A DNA stretch of 64,000 nucleotides from an uncultured Verrucomicrobiota bacterium. GTDB lineage: Bacteria > Verrucomicrobiota > Verrucomicrobiia > Limisphaerales > UBA9464. Positions 27,775 to 36,342 of this stretch are shown piece by piece (position 1 is the stretch's first letter; each line of letters begins with the position of its first letter). A program made the position numbers and the translations under genes. The stretch is taken from assembly GCA_903907925.1 (NCBI GenBank), contig CAIVQB010000127.1:1-64000 (forward strand). The letters are read 5' to 3'. Below the pieces are notes generated by a model. The model did not search any database, was not told the DNA's origin, and saw only the letters and a list, made by a program, of their open reading frames with translations.

Positions 27775-28971
27775 ATGTTTTCCAAGGGATTTATCTCCGC
27801 ATGTCTGATGGCCGTCGGCGTACTCGGCATCGAGAGGGTTCAAGCTCAGGAGCAAGCTACGGCGTCGGCCGGGATCGAGGGTGGCGTCGTCAAGGGAGTC
27901 ACCGTGACCGCTGGAGGTTCAGGATATCGCAGTGTTCCGTCAGTTCTATTGACCGGCGGAGGCGGGACCGGTGCCGCCGCGACGGCAGTGCTCAAGGGCG
28001 GCCGGGTCGCCTTGATCAACATCATCGAACCCGGAAATGGGTACACCGACGCTCCCACGGTGAACATCGCGGCACCCCCGAAGGCGGGGACGGTTGCCGT
28101 CGGGTCGGGTCCTTCCCTCTTGTTGACAGGTCCGCCCGGAGGAACCAACCGGGTCGAATGGAGTTCCAGTCCGACGGGGCCTTGGTTGAAGTGGACCAAC
28201 TTCGTCGTTGGGGCATTAGGCCAGACGGTGGTGGATCTTTCGGCAGCGGGTTCAACGAAGTTTTTTCGGACCGTTGTGGATTCAACTCCCGAGGGCTTCG
28301 TGTATGTCCCACCCGGAACATTCTTGATGGGCAGCCCGATCTGGGAGGACGGGCGCGATGACGACGAAACCCAGCATGAGGTCACCCTGACCCGGGGCTT
28401 CTGGATCTCGGACCATGAGACGACCCAGGCAGAATACGAATCGGTCATGGGGAACAACCCGAGCAATTTCAAGGGAAGCCAACTTCCCGTGGAGATGGTG
28501 AGCTGGCGCAATGCCGTCGCGTATTGCGAGCAGTTGACCGCCCAGGAACGGGCGGCGGGACGGATCACTTCTGACGAAGCCTATCGGTTGCCCACCGAAT
28601 CGGAGTGGGAATACGCCTGTCGGGCGGGGAGCACGGGAGCCTATTGCGGCGATTTGGAGGCAATCGCATGGTTTTTCCCGTTCTCCTCCTTTACGACGGC
28701 CGACGTGAAGTCCTTGAAACCGAATAACTGGGGCCTCTACGACATGAGTGGCAACGTGGCCGAGTGGTGCGAGGATTGGTACGGAGCCTATCCTAGTGGA
28801 CCGGTGACCGACCCGACCGGTCCCTCCAGCGGCCAGTACCGGGTGTTTCGCGGCGGAAGCTGGAACGATGGGGAGTCGAATCTGCGTTCGGCAGATCGGG
28901 ACGGTGGGCTCCCAGACAAGCACGACAGCTATTCATTGGGCCTGCGCCCTGTCTTCAGTTCGGCTCCGTAA
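27775..28971 (+). CDS. Secreted SUMF1/formylglycine-generating-enzyme-like protein, probably non-catalytic
   Basis: The protein is 398 aa. A signal peptide is cut near VQA-QE (about residue 24). Residues 40-100 hold two Gly-rich repeats of the type GGSGYRSVPSVLLTGGGGTG. The SUMF1 fold covers about 176-395: YVPPGTFLMGSP, HETTQAEYESVMGNNPSNF, LPTESEWEYACRAG, NNWGLYDMSGNVAEWCEDWY and FRGGSWNDGESNLRSA. The C-terminal Cys pair of true FGE is absent, so it is more likely a binding or structural protein. It stands alone between inverted copies of a repeat and has its own palindrome-marked promoter. Confidence 0.88.
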   Translation: MFSKGFISACLMAVGVLGIERVQAQEQATASAGIEGGVVKGVTVTAGGSGYRSVPSVLLTGGGGTGAAATAVLKGGRVALINIIEPGNGYTDAPTVNIAAPPKAGTVAVGSGPSLLLTGPPGGTNRVEWSSSPTGPWLKWTNFVVGALGQTVVDLSAAGSTKFFRTVVDSTPEGFVYVPPGTFLMGSPIWEDGRDDDETQHEVTLTRGFWISDHETTQAEYESVMGNNPSNFKGSQLPVEMVSWRNAVAYCEQLTAQERAAGRITSDEAYRLPTESEWEYACRAGSTGAYCGDLEAIAWFFPFSSFTTADVKSLKPNNWGLYDMSGNVAEWCEDWYGAYPSGPVTDPTGPSSGQYRVFRGGSWNDGESNLRSADRDGGLPDKHDSYSLGLRPVFSSAP

Positions 28972-29590
28972 AGGAACCCATCGGGCCATTTCGGATTGGA
29001 GAGGGATGGTGGGCTCCCAGACCGCGTGAACGCGGGACTCCGTGGCAAGGCGGCGGAACCAGTACCTTGGGTGATGCCCAAGGCTGCTATGGAGCGGGCC
29101 TTTGGCCCTTCGAATGGGCGGTTCACTGACCCGTTCTCTCATTTTCCCGTTTTCAATCCCTCCCGCTTTCGAATCCAACCTCACTCCTACCCCGACCCGA
29201 AGTCCGAAATAGTGGCCTAAACTCAAGGCAATTTGTCCGGTGAATTCCCTGTGAACGGTGCGTGTACAAGTTTGGACAGATTCACCTCGCCGAGACCCTC
29301 CAAAGCCTCATTCTTAATGGCCGATCGGCCTCACTTTTCGCGGAATTCGCCTCAAAATCACCGACTTGTGACTTTTCACAAAAAACCGCTTGAAACCACA
29401 ACCTATGGGGGTAGCGTAAATGCCCACCCCAACAGGATGGGTGCCGAGAATGGCCTAAACTGCCTTTTTTGGCCTGTTTTTTGCAGTATTCCATTAAATT
29501 TCGCGGTTTCCTGGAGGATTCTCATAGGTAGCCGCAATTCATCGTCAGTCGTTGCCAAAATCGAACCCAAACCCGCCAGCCCACCCAGCC
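28972..29590. other. Long intergenic region: repeat copy plus AT-rich nrdJ leader
   Basis: No gene is supported here. The left part holds the inverted repeat copy. The right part (about 29220-29590) is AT-rich (about 43% GC in the line at 29341) and is the likely promoter and leader of nrdJ. It contains the 11-bp direct repeat TGGCCTAAACT at 29213-29223 and 29451-29461. I looked for a cobalamin riboswitch because nrdJ is B12-dependent and found no convincing B12 box. Confidence 0.5.
29005..29118 (-). repeat. Dispersed repeat, right inverted copy flanking the SUMF1-like gene
   Basis: Read on the minus strand it gives GGGCCAAAGGCCCG, CAGCCTTGGGCATCACCCAAGG, CGGAGTCCCGCGTTCACGCGG and GGGAGCCCACC, in the same order as the left copy at 27600. 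Its outer 15-mer GGTGGGCTCCCAGAC also occurs inside the 3' end of the SUMF1-like gene, about 104 bp upstream. Confidence 0.75.
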
Positions 29591-32500
29591 ATGATTGACG
29601 CCCAAGACTCCGTCGTCACCCCTGCGGGGAAATCCTCCCGCAGCGGCACGAAATCCAGCACTGCCTCCGGGGCGAAATCCCGCATGAAAACCCCCGCCAA
29701 GCCGACGGTCTCCAAGGCCACCGCCGCCGCCAGTCGTTCCGCCGGGCCTTCCCGCAAATCGGGCGCGTCCGCACGCACCGCCCTGAAGCTGAACCGGGTG
29801 TTCAGCGATGCCGCGGTGAAGCCGTTCGACCAGATCGAGTGGGAACGCCGCACCGCCGAGATCACCGATGACGGCGGCAAGGTGGTGTTCAAGCAGGAAG
29901 GGGTCGAGGTTCCCAAGACGTGGTCCGTGCTGGCGACGAAGGTGGTTTGCTCGAAGTATTTCTACGGGGACCCGCAAAAGGCCGGTGAGCGCGAACATTC
30001 GGTGAAGCAGTTGGTTCACCGTGTCACCCGCACGATCGCCGACTGGGGGATTGCGGATGGTTATTTTTCCAAGGCTGACGGCGAGGTGTTTTATGAGGAG
30101 CTGACTTGGTTGTGCGTCAATCAGTATGGCGCGTTCAACTCGCCGGTGTGGTTCAACGTCGGATTGTTCCATCAGTACGGCGTCGGCAAGCACAGCGATC
30201 GCGGCAACTGGTTCTGGGATCCGACGGCCCGCGAAGCCCGCCGCGCCAACACCCAGTACGAATATCCCCAAGGGAGCGCCTGCTTCATCCAGTCGGTTCA
30301 GGACAACATGGAGAGCATCATGGAACTGGCCTACAGCGAGGCCATGCTCTTCAAGTACGGCTCCGGCACCGGCACCGACCTCACCCCGATCCGGTCGAGC
30401 AAGGAAAAGCTGTCCGGCGGCGGCCGTCCCTCGGGCCCGATGAGCTTCCTCAAGGTCTATGACCAGGTCGCCAATGTGGTGAAGTCCGGCGGCAAGACCC
30501 GTCGCGCCGCCAAGATGAACACCATCCGCGACTGGCACGGCGACGTGGAGGAATTCATCACCGCCAAGGCGAAGGAAGAGCGCAAGGCCTGGGCTCTGAT
30601 CGAACAGGGCTACGACGGCTCGTTCAACGGCGAGGCCTACGGTTCGGTGATGTATCAAAACGAGAACCTCTCGGTCCGGGTCAGCGACGAATTCATGTCG
30701 GCGGCCATCAACGGTCGCGAATGGTGGACCCGCGCCTCAACCTCCGGCAAACCGCTGGAAAAGAAGGACGCCAGCGCGCTGCTCGACCGCATCGCCGAGG
30801 GCACCTGGATCTGCGGCGATCCCGGATTGCAATACGACGGCGCCATCCAGAAATGGCATACCTGCAAGGGCACCGAGCCGATCCACAGCACCAACCCGTG
30901 CTCGGAATACGTGTTCCTGAACAACACCGCCTGCAATCTGGCCTCGTTGAACCTGATGAAGTTCAAGAAGGCCGACGACACCTTCGACGTCGAGCGCTTC
31001 AAGGCCGCGGTGCGCATCTACATCACCGCCCAGGAAATCCTGGTCGACAACGCCAGCTATCCCACCCGGCAGATCGCCGAGAATTCCCACATCTTCCGCA
31101 CGCTGGGTCTGGGTTACGCCAATCTGGGTTCGCTCATCATGAGCTACGGCCTGGCCTATGATTCCGACGAGGGTCGCGCCCTGGCCGGAGCCATCACCGC
31201 CATCATGACCGGCCATGCCTACGAGCAATCGGCCGAGATCTCCCGCGTCACCGGGCCGTTCGCCGGATACCGCGATTCCCGCTGCTCCGGCGTCAGTGCC
31301 CCGGTGGCCCCGGACAACATCGCCTCCACCCTCGGCGTCATCCAACAGCATCGCGAGGCCGTCGAATCCATCCAGCCGAGCCGCGATTTCGCCTATCTCA
31401 AGGATGAAGCGCGCCGCGTCTGGGACTCCGCCCTCGTCAAGGGACGTGCCTCCGGCTATCGCAACGCGCAGGTCACGGTGCTCGCGCCGACCGGCACGAT
31501 CGCCTTCCTGATGGATTGCGACACCACCGGCGTCGAACCCGACATCGCGCTGGTGAAGTACAAACTCCTCGCCGGCGGCGGCATGTTGAAGATGGTCAAT
31601 CGCACCGTGCCCGAGGCCTTGCGCCGGCTCGGATATACGGCCGGTGAAATCACCGCCATCGAGAAACACATCGAGATCCATGACACCATCGAGGACGTCG
31701 CCGGTGAGAATGGCGCAGTGATTGCCAGCGGCCTCAAGCCGACCCATCTCGCGGTGTTTGATTGCGCGTTCAAGCCCCACAAGGGCCGGCGCAGCATTCA
31801 TTACAAGGCCCACCTCAGCATGATGGGCGCGGCGCAGCCGTTCATCTCCGGCGCGATTTCCAAGACGGTCAACATGCCCAACGAGGCGACCACTGCCGAG
31901 ATCCGCAGCGCCTATATCGACGCCTGGAAGATGGGGCTCAAGTGCGTCGCGATCTACCGCGATGGATCGAAGCGTTCCCAGCCGCTCAACACCAAGAAGA
32001 CCACCGAGGGAAGCGACAAGCCCGAGGCGACCAGCAGTGAACAGATCCGCACGCTCGAATCGACCCTCACCGGTCTGCAGGCCGAGATCCGTCTGCTCAA
32101 GGAACAGGCCAGCCAGCCGTTGCGCCGGCGTCTGCCCGACACCCGCCACGCGGTGAACCACAAGTTCGAGATCGCCGGGCACGAAGGCTACCTCACCGTC
32201 GGCCTCTTCGACGACGGCCAGCCGGGCGAGTTGTTCGTCACCATGGCCAAGGAAGGCAGCACCATCGGCGGCCTCATGGACAGCATCGGTGCGCTCACCT
32301 CAATGTCGCTTCAGTACGGCGTTCCGCTGGATGCCCTGGTCAAGAAGTTCGCCCACCAGCGTTTCGAGCCGAGCGGTTTCACCCGGAATCCCGACATCCG
32401 CAACGCCGCCTCCATCATCGACTACGTATTCCGCTGGATGGCCTGCCAGTTCATTCCCGGATACCGCCAGGGTTCCGCCCCCGGCGGTGCTCAGGCGGAG

Positions 32501-32761
32501 TTGCCGATGCCCGGCCTGACCGAGGCGTTGAAGAAGAGCATCAATCGTCCGGTGCCGGAGCTCCCGGTCGTCGATGAACCCTCCGCCACCATCGTGCTCA
32601 AGGCGACGGCTTCGGGCGGCTCCATCGCCGCCTCCGTTCTCACCAGCACCTTTCAAAACCAGGGTGATGCCCCGAGCTGCCCCCGCTGCGGCCACATCGC
32701 GGTCCGCAATGGTGCCTGCTACAAATGTCTCAACTGCGGCGAGAGTCTCGGGTGCTCCTGA
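29591..32761 (+). CDS. nrdJ: Class II (B12-dependent) ribonucleoside-diphosphate reductase
   Basis: The protein is 1056 aa starting MIDAQDSVVTPAG; the track start is a TTG 39 bp upstream. A Ser/Lys/Ala-rich tail of about 70 residues precedes the RNR barrel. The active site NPCSEY holds N435, C437 and E439, and APTGTIAFLMDCDTTGVEPD is typical of NrdJ. The C-terminus has a TSCPD-like domain (LTVGLFDDGQPGELFVTM) and a Cys-rich end (CPRCGH...CYKCLNCG) for redox shuttling or zinc. It makes deoxynucleotides without oxygen dependence using adenosylcobalamin. A strong terminator follows. No class I RNR is in the window. Confidence 0.96.
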   Translation: MIDAQDSVVTPAGKSSRSGTKSSTASGAKSRMKTPAKPTVSKATAAASRSAGPSRKSGASARTALKLNRVFSDAAVKPFDQIEWERRTAEITDDGGKVVFKQEGVEVPKTWSVLATKVVCSKYFYGDPQKAGEREHSVKQLVHRVTRTIADWGIADGYFSKADGEVFYEELTWLCVNQYGAFNSPVWFNVGLFHQYGVGKHSDRGNWFWDPTAREARRANTQYEYPQGSACFIQSVQDNMESIMELAYSEAMLFKYGSGTGTDLTPIRSSKEKLSGGGRPSGPMSFLKVYDQVANVVKSGGKTRRAAKMNTIRDWHGDVEEFITAKAKEERKAWALIEQGYDGSFNGEAYGSVMYQNENLSVRVSDEFMSAAINGREWWTRASTSGKPLEKKDASALLDRIAEGTWICGDPGLQYDGAIQKWHTCKGTEPIHSTNPCSEYVFLNNTACNLASLNLMKFKKADDTFDVERFKAAVRIYITAQEILVDNASYPTRQIAENSHIFRTLGLGYANLGSLIMSYGLAYDSDEGRALAGAITAIMTGHAYEQSAEISRVTGPFAGYRDSRCSGVSAPVAPDNIASTLGVIQQHREAVESIQPSRDFAYLKDEARRVWDSALVKGRASGYRNAQVTVLAPTGTIAFLMDCDTTGVEPDIALVKYKLLAGGGMLKMVNRTVPEALRRLGYTAGEITAIEKHIEIHDTIEDVAGENGAVIASGLKPTHLAVFDCAFKPHKGRRSIHYKAHLSMMGAAQPFISGAISKTVNMPNEATTAEIRSAYIDAWKMGLKCVAIYRDGSKRSQPLNTKKTTEGSDKPEATSSEQIRTLESTLTGLQAEIRLLKEQASQPLRRRLPDTRHAVNHKFEIAGHEGYLTVGLFDDGQPGELFVTMAKEGSTIGGLMDSIGALTSMSLQYGVPLDALVKKFAHQRFEPSGFTRNPDIRNAASIIDYVFRWMACQFIPGYRQGSAPGGAQAELPMPGLTEALKKSINRPVPELPVVDEPSATIVLKATASGGSIAASVLTSTFQNQGDAPSCPRCGHIAVRNGACYKCLNCGESLGCS

Positions 32762-32817
32762 GAGTCACGCTTTGGATTGATGCCAACGCTCAGAGCTCAG
32801 ACGCGCTCTCAAGGCCG

Positions 32818-32840
32818 GACCGAAAGGTTCGGTCTTTTTT
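32818..32840 (+). terminator. Rho-independent terminator after nrdJ
   Basis: GACCGAA (32818-32824) and TTCGGTC (32828-32834) form a 7-bp perfect stem with a 3-nt loop, directly followed by TTTTTT. It sits 57 bp after the nrdJ stop and separates it from the leuD-like gene. Confidence 0.85.
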
Positions 32841-32922
32841 GTGCCCCCACCCAAACCGGGCAGACGAACGGTCCGCAAATCGAGTTGTCCCGCGACGCCC
32901 GGTCGCGCATCTTCGTCCCGTC

Positions 32923-33474
32923 ATGAGCAAGTTTACCGGCCCGGTCTACGTCGTCCGCGACAACATCGACACCGACCAGATCATTTCCGCCAAGTACCTG
33001 AACCTCGTCCCCACGATTCGGGACGAATACGAAAAGCTCGGGAGCTTTGCCCTCGAAGGCCTGCCCGATCGCGAATACCCGGTGCGCTACGTCCAGGCCG
33101 GTGCCATGGACTCCGAGTTTCCCATCGTCATCGGCGGGAAAAACTTCGGCTGCGGCAGCTCCCGCGAACATGCACCCATCGCACTCGGTGCGGCCAATTG
33201 CCAGACAGTGGTCGCTGAAAGCTTCGCTCGTATTTTCTTCCGCAATTGCGTCGCGACCGGCGAGGTCTACCCGGTGGAATGCGAAGGCCGGCTCTGCGAG
33301 ATTTTCAAAACCGGGGATGTCGGCACGGTGGACATCGATGCCAACACATTGACCCATCACGGAACCGGAGTCGTCTACGCCTTGAAGCCGTTGGGTGAAG
33401 TGCGTCCGGTGGTCGATGCCGGCGGCATCTTCCAATATGCACGACAGACCGGGATGATTCCGCAGGCCAGTTGA
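32923..33474 (+). CDS. leuD: 3-isopropylmalate dehydratase small subunit (LeuD-like)
   Basis: The protein is 183 aa from the [16 protein letters not shown]; the track ORF extends upstream through the nrdJ terminator and was trimmed. [37 protein letters not shown] and the C-terminal [15 protein letters not shown] are the swivel-domain motifs of the aconitase-family small subunit. It pairs with LeuC, not seen here, in leucine synthesis. The YLNLV loop rather than YLRT leaves open a related substrate such as homoaconitate or citraconate. Confidence 0.88.
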   Translation: MSKFTGPVYVVRDNIDTDQIISAKYLNLVPTIRDEYEKLGSFALEGLPDREYPVRYVQAGAMDSEFPIVIGGKNFGCGSSREHAPIALGAANCQTVVAESFARIFFRNCVATGEVYPVECEGRLCEIFKTGDVGTVDIDANTLTHHGTGVVYALKPLGEVRPVVDAGGIFQYARQTGMIPQAS

Positions 33475-33581
33475 CGGATTCGGGCGAGGCCGGTCGCATC
33501 CGGGTGCCGCACAAAAATTTCACACAGATTCTCCAACGGCCGCTGAACATCGGTGCGGAACTTGCAGTCTCAGTCGGCTCG

Positions 33582-35210
33582 ATGCGCGATCGATTCTGCG
33601 TTCTCCTTCTGGCCGGAGCCCTGCTCTTCGGTGTTGGATGCCGCCCCGCCCGCGCACCCGTCGCGGTCGCGGCGGCTGAAGAAATCAAGGAGACGGCATT
33701 GGATCGGGCGGCCACCGCGTTTTTCGCCGGCCCCATCCCGACCTTCGATGTCCGGATCGCCTCCAACGCCCTCAACTCACTCCGGCAGGAACCCCGCAAG
33801 CCGGTTCTGGCCACCGTTGTCGTCGGTTCGGAGGTGTTCGAATCGGTTTCGATCCATGTGAAGGGCTCCGCGGGCAGCAGCCGTTCGGTCGACGACAATC
33901 CGGCCCTGACCCTCAACTTCGGCAAATTCAAGGAGGGCCAGAACGCCTTCGGTCTTCATAAACTTCATCTCAACAATTCCGTTCAAGACCCCAGCCGGAT
34001 GGATGAGCTGGTCGCCAGCACGTTGTACCGCAAGGCCGGCATTCCCACGGCACGCGCCACCCAGGCCCTGGTGATCCTGAACGGTCGCGACCTCGGCCTC
34101 TACGTCCTCAAGGAGGGCTACGACAAGGCCTTCGTCCGGCGCAATTTTCCCACCGATCCCGAGGCGCAGGGGAATCTGTATGACGGCGGTTTTGTCCGCG
34201 ACATCGACCAGGACTTGGTGCGTGACGTTGGTCGCGGCACCAACGACTACGCGGACCTCCAGAAGCTGCGCGACGCGGTGAACGAACCGCCCGCCACCCG
34301 TCTGGCCCGGTTGGGTGCCATCCTCGACCTCGATCATTTCCTCACCTACTGCGCCCTTCAATCCATCATGGACGACTGGGATGGGTACCCGCGGAACCGC
34401 AACAACTACCGGCTGTATCACGATCCGGTGAGCGGGCGATTCCACTTCATTCCGCACGGGATGGATCAATTGTTCGCCAACGTCGCCCAACCCCTCGACC
34501 CCGGTTGGAGCGGCATCGTGGCCCAGCGTTACTTTGAACTGCCCGGCGGCCGCGAGCACCTCCTGGATCGAATCGGCTCCCTCTCCAGCAACCTGTTCAC
34601 CGCCCGCGTCCTGACCAACATTCTGGATCCGGCAACCGTCCGCCTGACCAATGCCCTGGCGATGCGGCCCGATCCGGAGCGTCAGGAGTTGATGCAGCAC
34701 ATCAACGGGCTTCGCTGGCGGCTCCTGGAGCGTGCGGCGCAGATTCCCCAGCAATTGGAGCTGCGACCGCGGCCGATCACCTTTGATGACCGGGGAGAGA
34801 TGCGGGTCGGCGGATGGCTGCCACGTCCCGACACCGGAAACGGCGTCGCCGAGATCATCACCTATCCCGAAGGCAACCGCGTCTTTCATCTCGTGGCACG
34901 ATCCCCGGGAACGGTCGCGGGATTCCGGGCACCGATGCGGTTGCCCGCCGGCGACTATCAACTGTCGGCCCGCATCAAGACCGCAAACCTCGAACCGCTC
35001 GTTGATGAACGGGGTGTCGGGGCCGGCCTTCGAATCGGCGGTTCCCGACGCACCAATTCGATTTCCGGAACTCACGATTGGACCACCATCCATCACGAGT
35101 TGCATCTCAGCGAAGCCCGAGACTTGGAATGGGTCGCCGAAATTCGTGCGAATGGAGGTGAAGCCTGGATCGAGGCGAATTCCCTCCGGCTGACCCGCTT
35201 GCAACGGTAG
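33582..35210 (+). CDS. CotH kinase family lipoprotein
   Basis: The protein is 542 aa starting MRDRFCVLLLAGALLFGVGC, a lipoprotein signal whose lipobox ends at Cys20. The CotH-type domain covers about residues 60-400: SIHVKGSAGSSRSVDDNPAL, GLYVLKEGYDKAFVRRNF, DDWDGYPRNRNNYRLYHD and FHFIPHGMDQLFA. A C-terminal beta-rich region of about 140 residues follows, probably carbohydrate- or surface-binding. CotH proteins are atypical kinases of spore-coat and secreted proteins. The longer track start overlaps leuD and was rejected. Confidence 0.85.
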   Translation: MRDRFCVLLLAGALLFGVGCRPARAPVAVAAAEEIKETALDRAATAFFAGPIPTFDVRIASNALNSLRQEPRKPVLATVVVGSEVFESVSIHVKGSAGSSRSVDDNPALTLNFGKFKEGQNAFGLHKLHLNNSVQDPSRMDELVASTLYRKAGIPTARATQALVILNGRDLGLYVLKEGYDKAFVRRNFPTDPEAQGNLYDGGFVRDIDQDLVRDVGRGTNDYADLQKLRDAVNEPPATRLARLGAILDLDHFLTYCALQSIMDDWDGYPRNRNNYRLYHDPVSGRFHFIPHGMDQLFANVAQPLDPGWSGIVAQRYFELPGGREHLLDRIGSLSSNLFTARVLTNILDPATVRLTNALAMRPDPERQELMQHINGLRWRLLERAAQIPQQLELRPRPITFDDRGEMRVGGWLPRPDTGNGVAEIITYPEGNRVFHLVARSPGTVAGFRAPMRLPAGDYQLSARIKTANLEPLVDERGVGAGLRIGGSRRTNSISGTHDWTTIHHELHLSEARDLEWVAEIRANGGEAWIEANSLRLTRLQR

Positions 35211-35363
35211 CCCGTCCCGGCTGATTCCGGTCCGCGCACGGGCTCCGGAGCCCTCGAAACCGCCCTCAACTCCGGTGGCATTCCCTCCCATCCCCGCACT
35301 GGTCAACGCCGCCGTCCGATGGTAGGCTGCCGCCTTCAAACACAGCAGATCGGTATCATCTCC

Positions 35364-36302
35364 ATGGCCATCAAGGTTTTAAAACGAAAGGCAGTGGTTT
35401 CGGATCCGGTGGAGCCGGCCGTAACGCCGCCGCCGCGGAGCACCGAGACCTCCTTTCTGACCAAGCCGAAGATCTCTCCGAAATCGCGGAAACGCGACAT
35501 GCCGGAAGGGCTTTGGACCAAGTGTCGCAAGTGCGCCGAGCTCATTTTCGACAAGGAGTTGGACGACAACCTCAAGGTCTGTCCCAAGTGCGGCTATCAC
35601 TTCCCAATCGGCGCCCGCGAACGGATTCATTCCCTGGTGGAGACCTGTTCGTTCGAGGAGATGGACGCGATGATGGAGGCGGTGGACGTCCTCAAGTTCA
35701 CCGGTGCGGCGAGTTACGAGGCCAAGCTGTCGGCCAACCGGAAGAAGTCGCCGATGCTGCGCGACGCCGTCGTGACCGGGATCGGTCGGATCGGCCCTCA
35801 TCGGGTCGCGCTCGGCGTGATGGATTTTTCGTTCCTCGGCGGTTCGATGGGATCGGTGGTCGGGGAAAAACTGACCCGCCTGGTGGAGGCTGCGACCGAT
35901 CGCGGGATTCCCGTGGTCATCATCTCCGCGAGCGGCGGCGCGCGCATGTACGAGGGCATGTTCAGCCTGATGCAGATGGCCAAGACCTGTGGGGCACTGG
36001 CCTACCACGCCCGTCAGCGGTTGCCCTACATTTCCATCCTGACCGACCCGACCTACGCCGGAGTCATCGCCAGCTTCGCCACCATTGGCGATTTGATCCT
36101 CGCCGAGCCCGAAGCCGAAATCGGATTCGCCGGCGCGAGGGTGATCAAGGACACGACCCAGGCCGAGTTGCCCGAAGGATTTCAGACCAGTGAGTTCCTC
36201 GAAAAACACGGCCTGATCGACTCAATCGTGTCGCGAAGCCATATGCGGGATCGTTTGATCTACTACCTCGATCACCTCACAGCGGGTCGCAAGCTGGCGT
36301 AG
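35364..36302 (+). CDS. accD: Acetyl-CoA carboxylase carboxyltransferase subunit beta
   Basis: The protein is 312 aa. A four-Cys zinc ribbon (C54, C57, C73, C76 in CRKCAEL...CPKCGYHF) precedes the crotonase-like carboxyltransferase domain with GVMDFSFLGGSMGSVVGEK, IISASGGARMYEGMFSLMQM and DPTYAGVIASFA. It transfers CO2 from biotin to acetyl-CoA with AccA in the first step of fatty acid synthesis. The start after the track ORF's first 15 residues was chosen as the MAIKVLKRK ATG. Confidence 0.97.
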   Translation: MAIKVLKRKAVVSDPVEPAVTPPPRSTETSFLTKPKISPKSRKRDMPEGLWTKCRKCAELIFDKELDDNLKVCPKCGYHFPIGARERIHSLVETCSFEEMDAMMEAVDVLKFTGAASYEAKLSANRKKSPMLRDAVVTGIGRIGPHRVALGVMDFSFLGGSMGSVVGEKLTRLVEAATDRGIPVVIISASGGARMYEGMFSLMQMAKTCGALAYHARQRLPYISILTDPTYAGVIASFATIGDLILAEPEAEIGFAGARVIKDTTQAELPEGFQTSEFLEKHGLIDSIVSRSHMRDRLIYYLDHLTAGRKLA

Positions 36303-36342
36303 TTGCGGTGGTTTGGATTCCGCCTCGGACACCGCCCAGTTC

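Noticed and set aside
27775-28971. Diversity-generating retroelement variable protein
   Set aside because: The SUMF1 fold fits, but there is no reverse transcriptase or template repeat nearby.
29222-29590. Cobalamin riboswitch before nrdJ
   Set aside because: A GGTGAATTCCC word looked suggestive but no B12 box or conserved core could be aligned. An Rfam scan would decide.
30737-32182. 481-aa minus-strand ORF inside nrdJ
   Set aside because: Antisense shadow of a strongly conserved gene; no family motif.
33777-35339. 520-aa minus-strand ORF opposite the CotH-like gene
   Set aside because: The plus strand carries a lipobox and CotH blocks; the minus frame has no recognisable motif.
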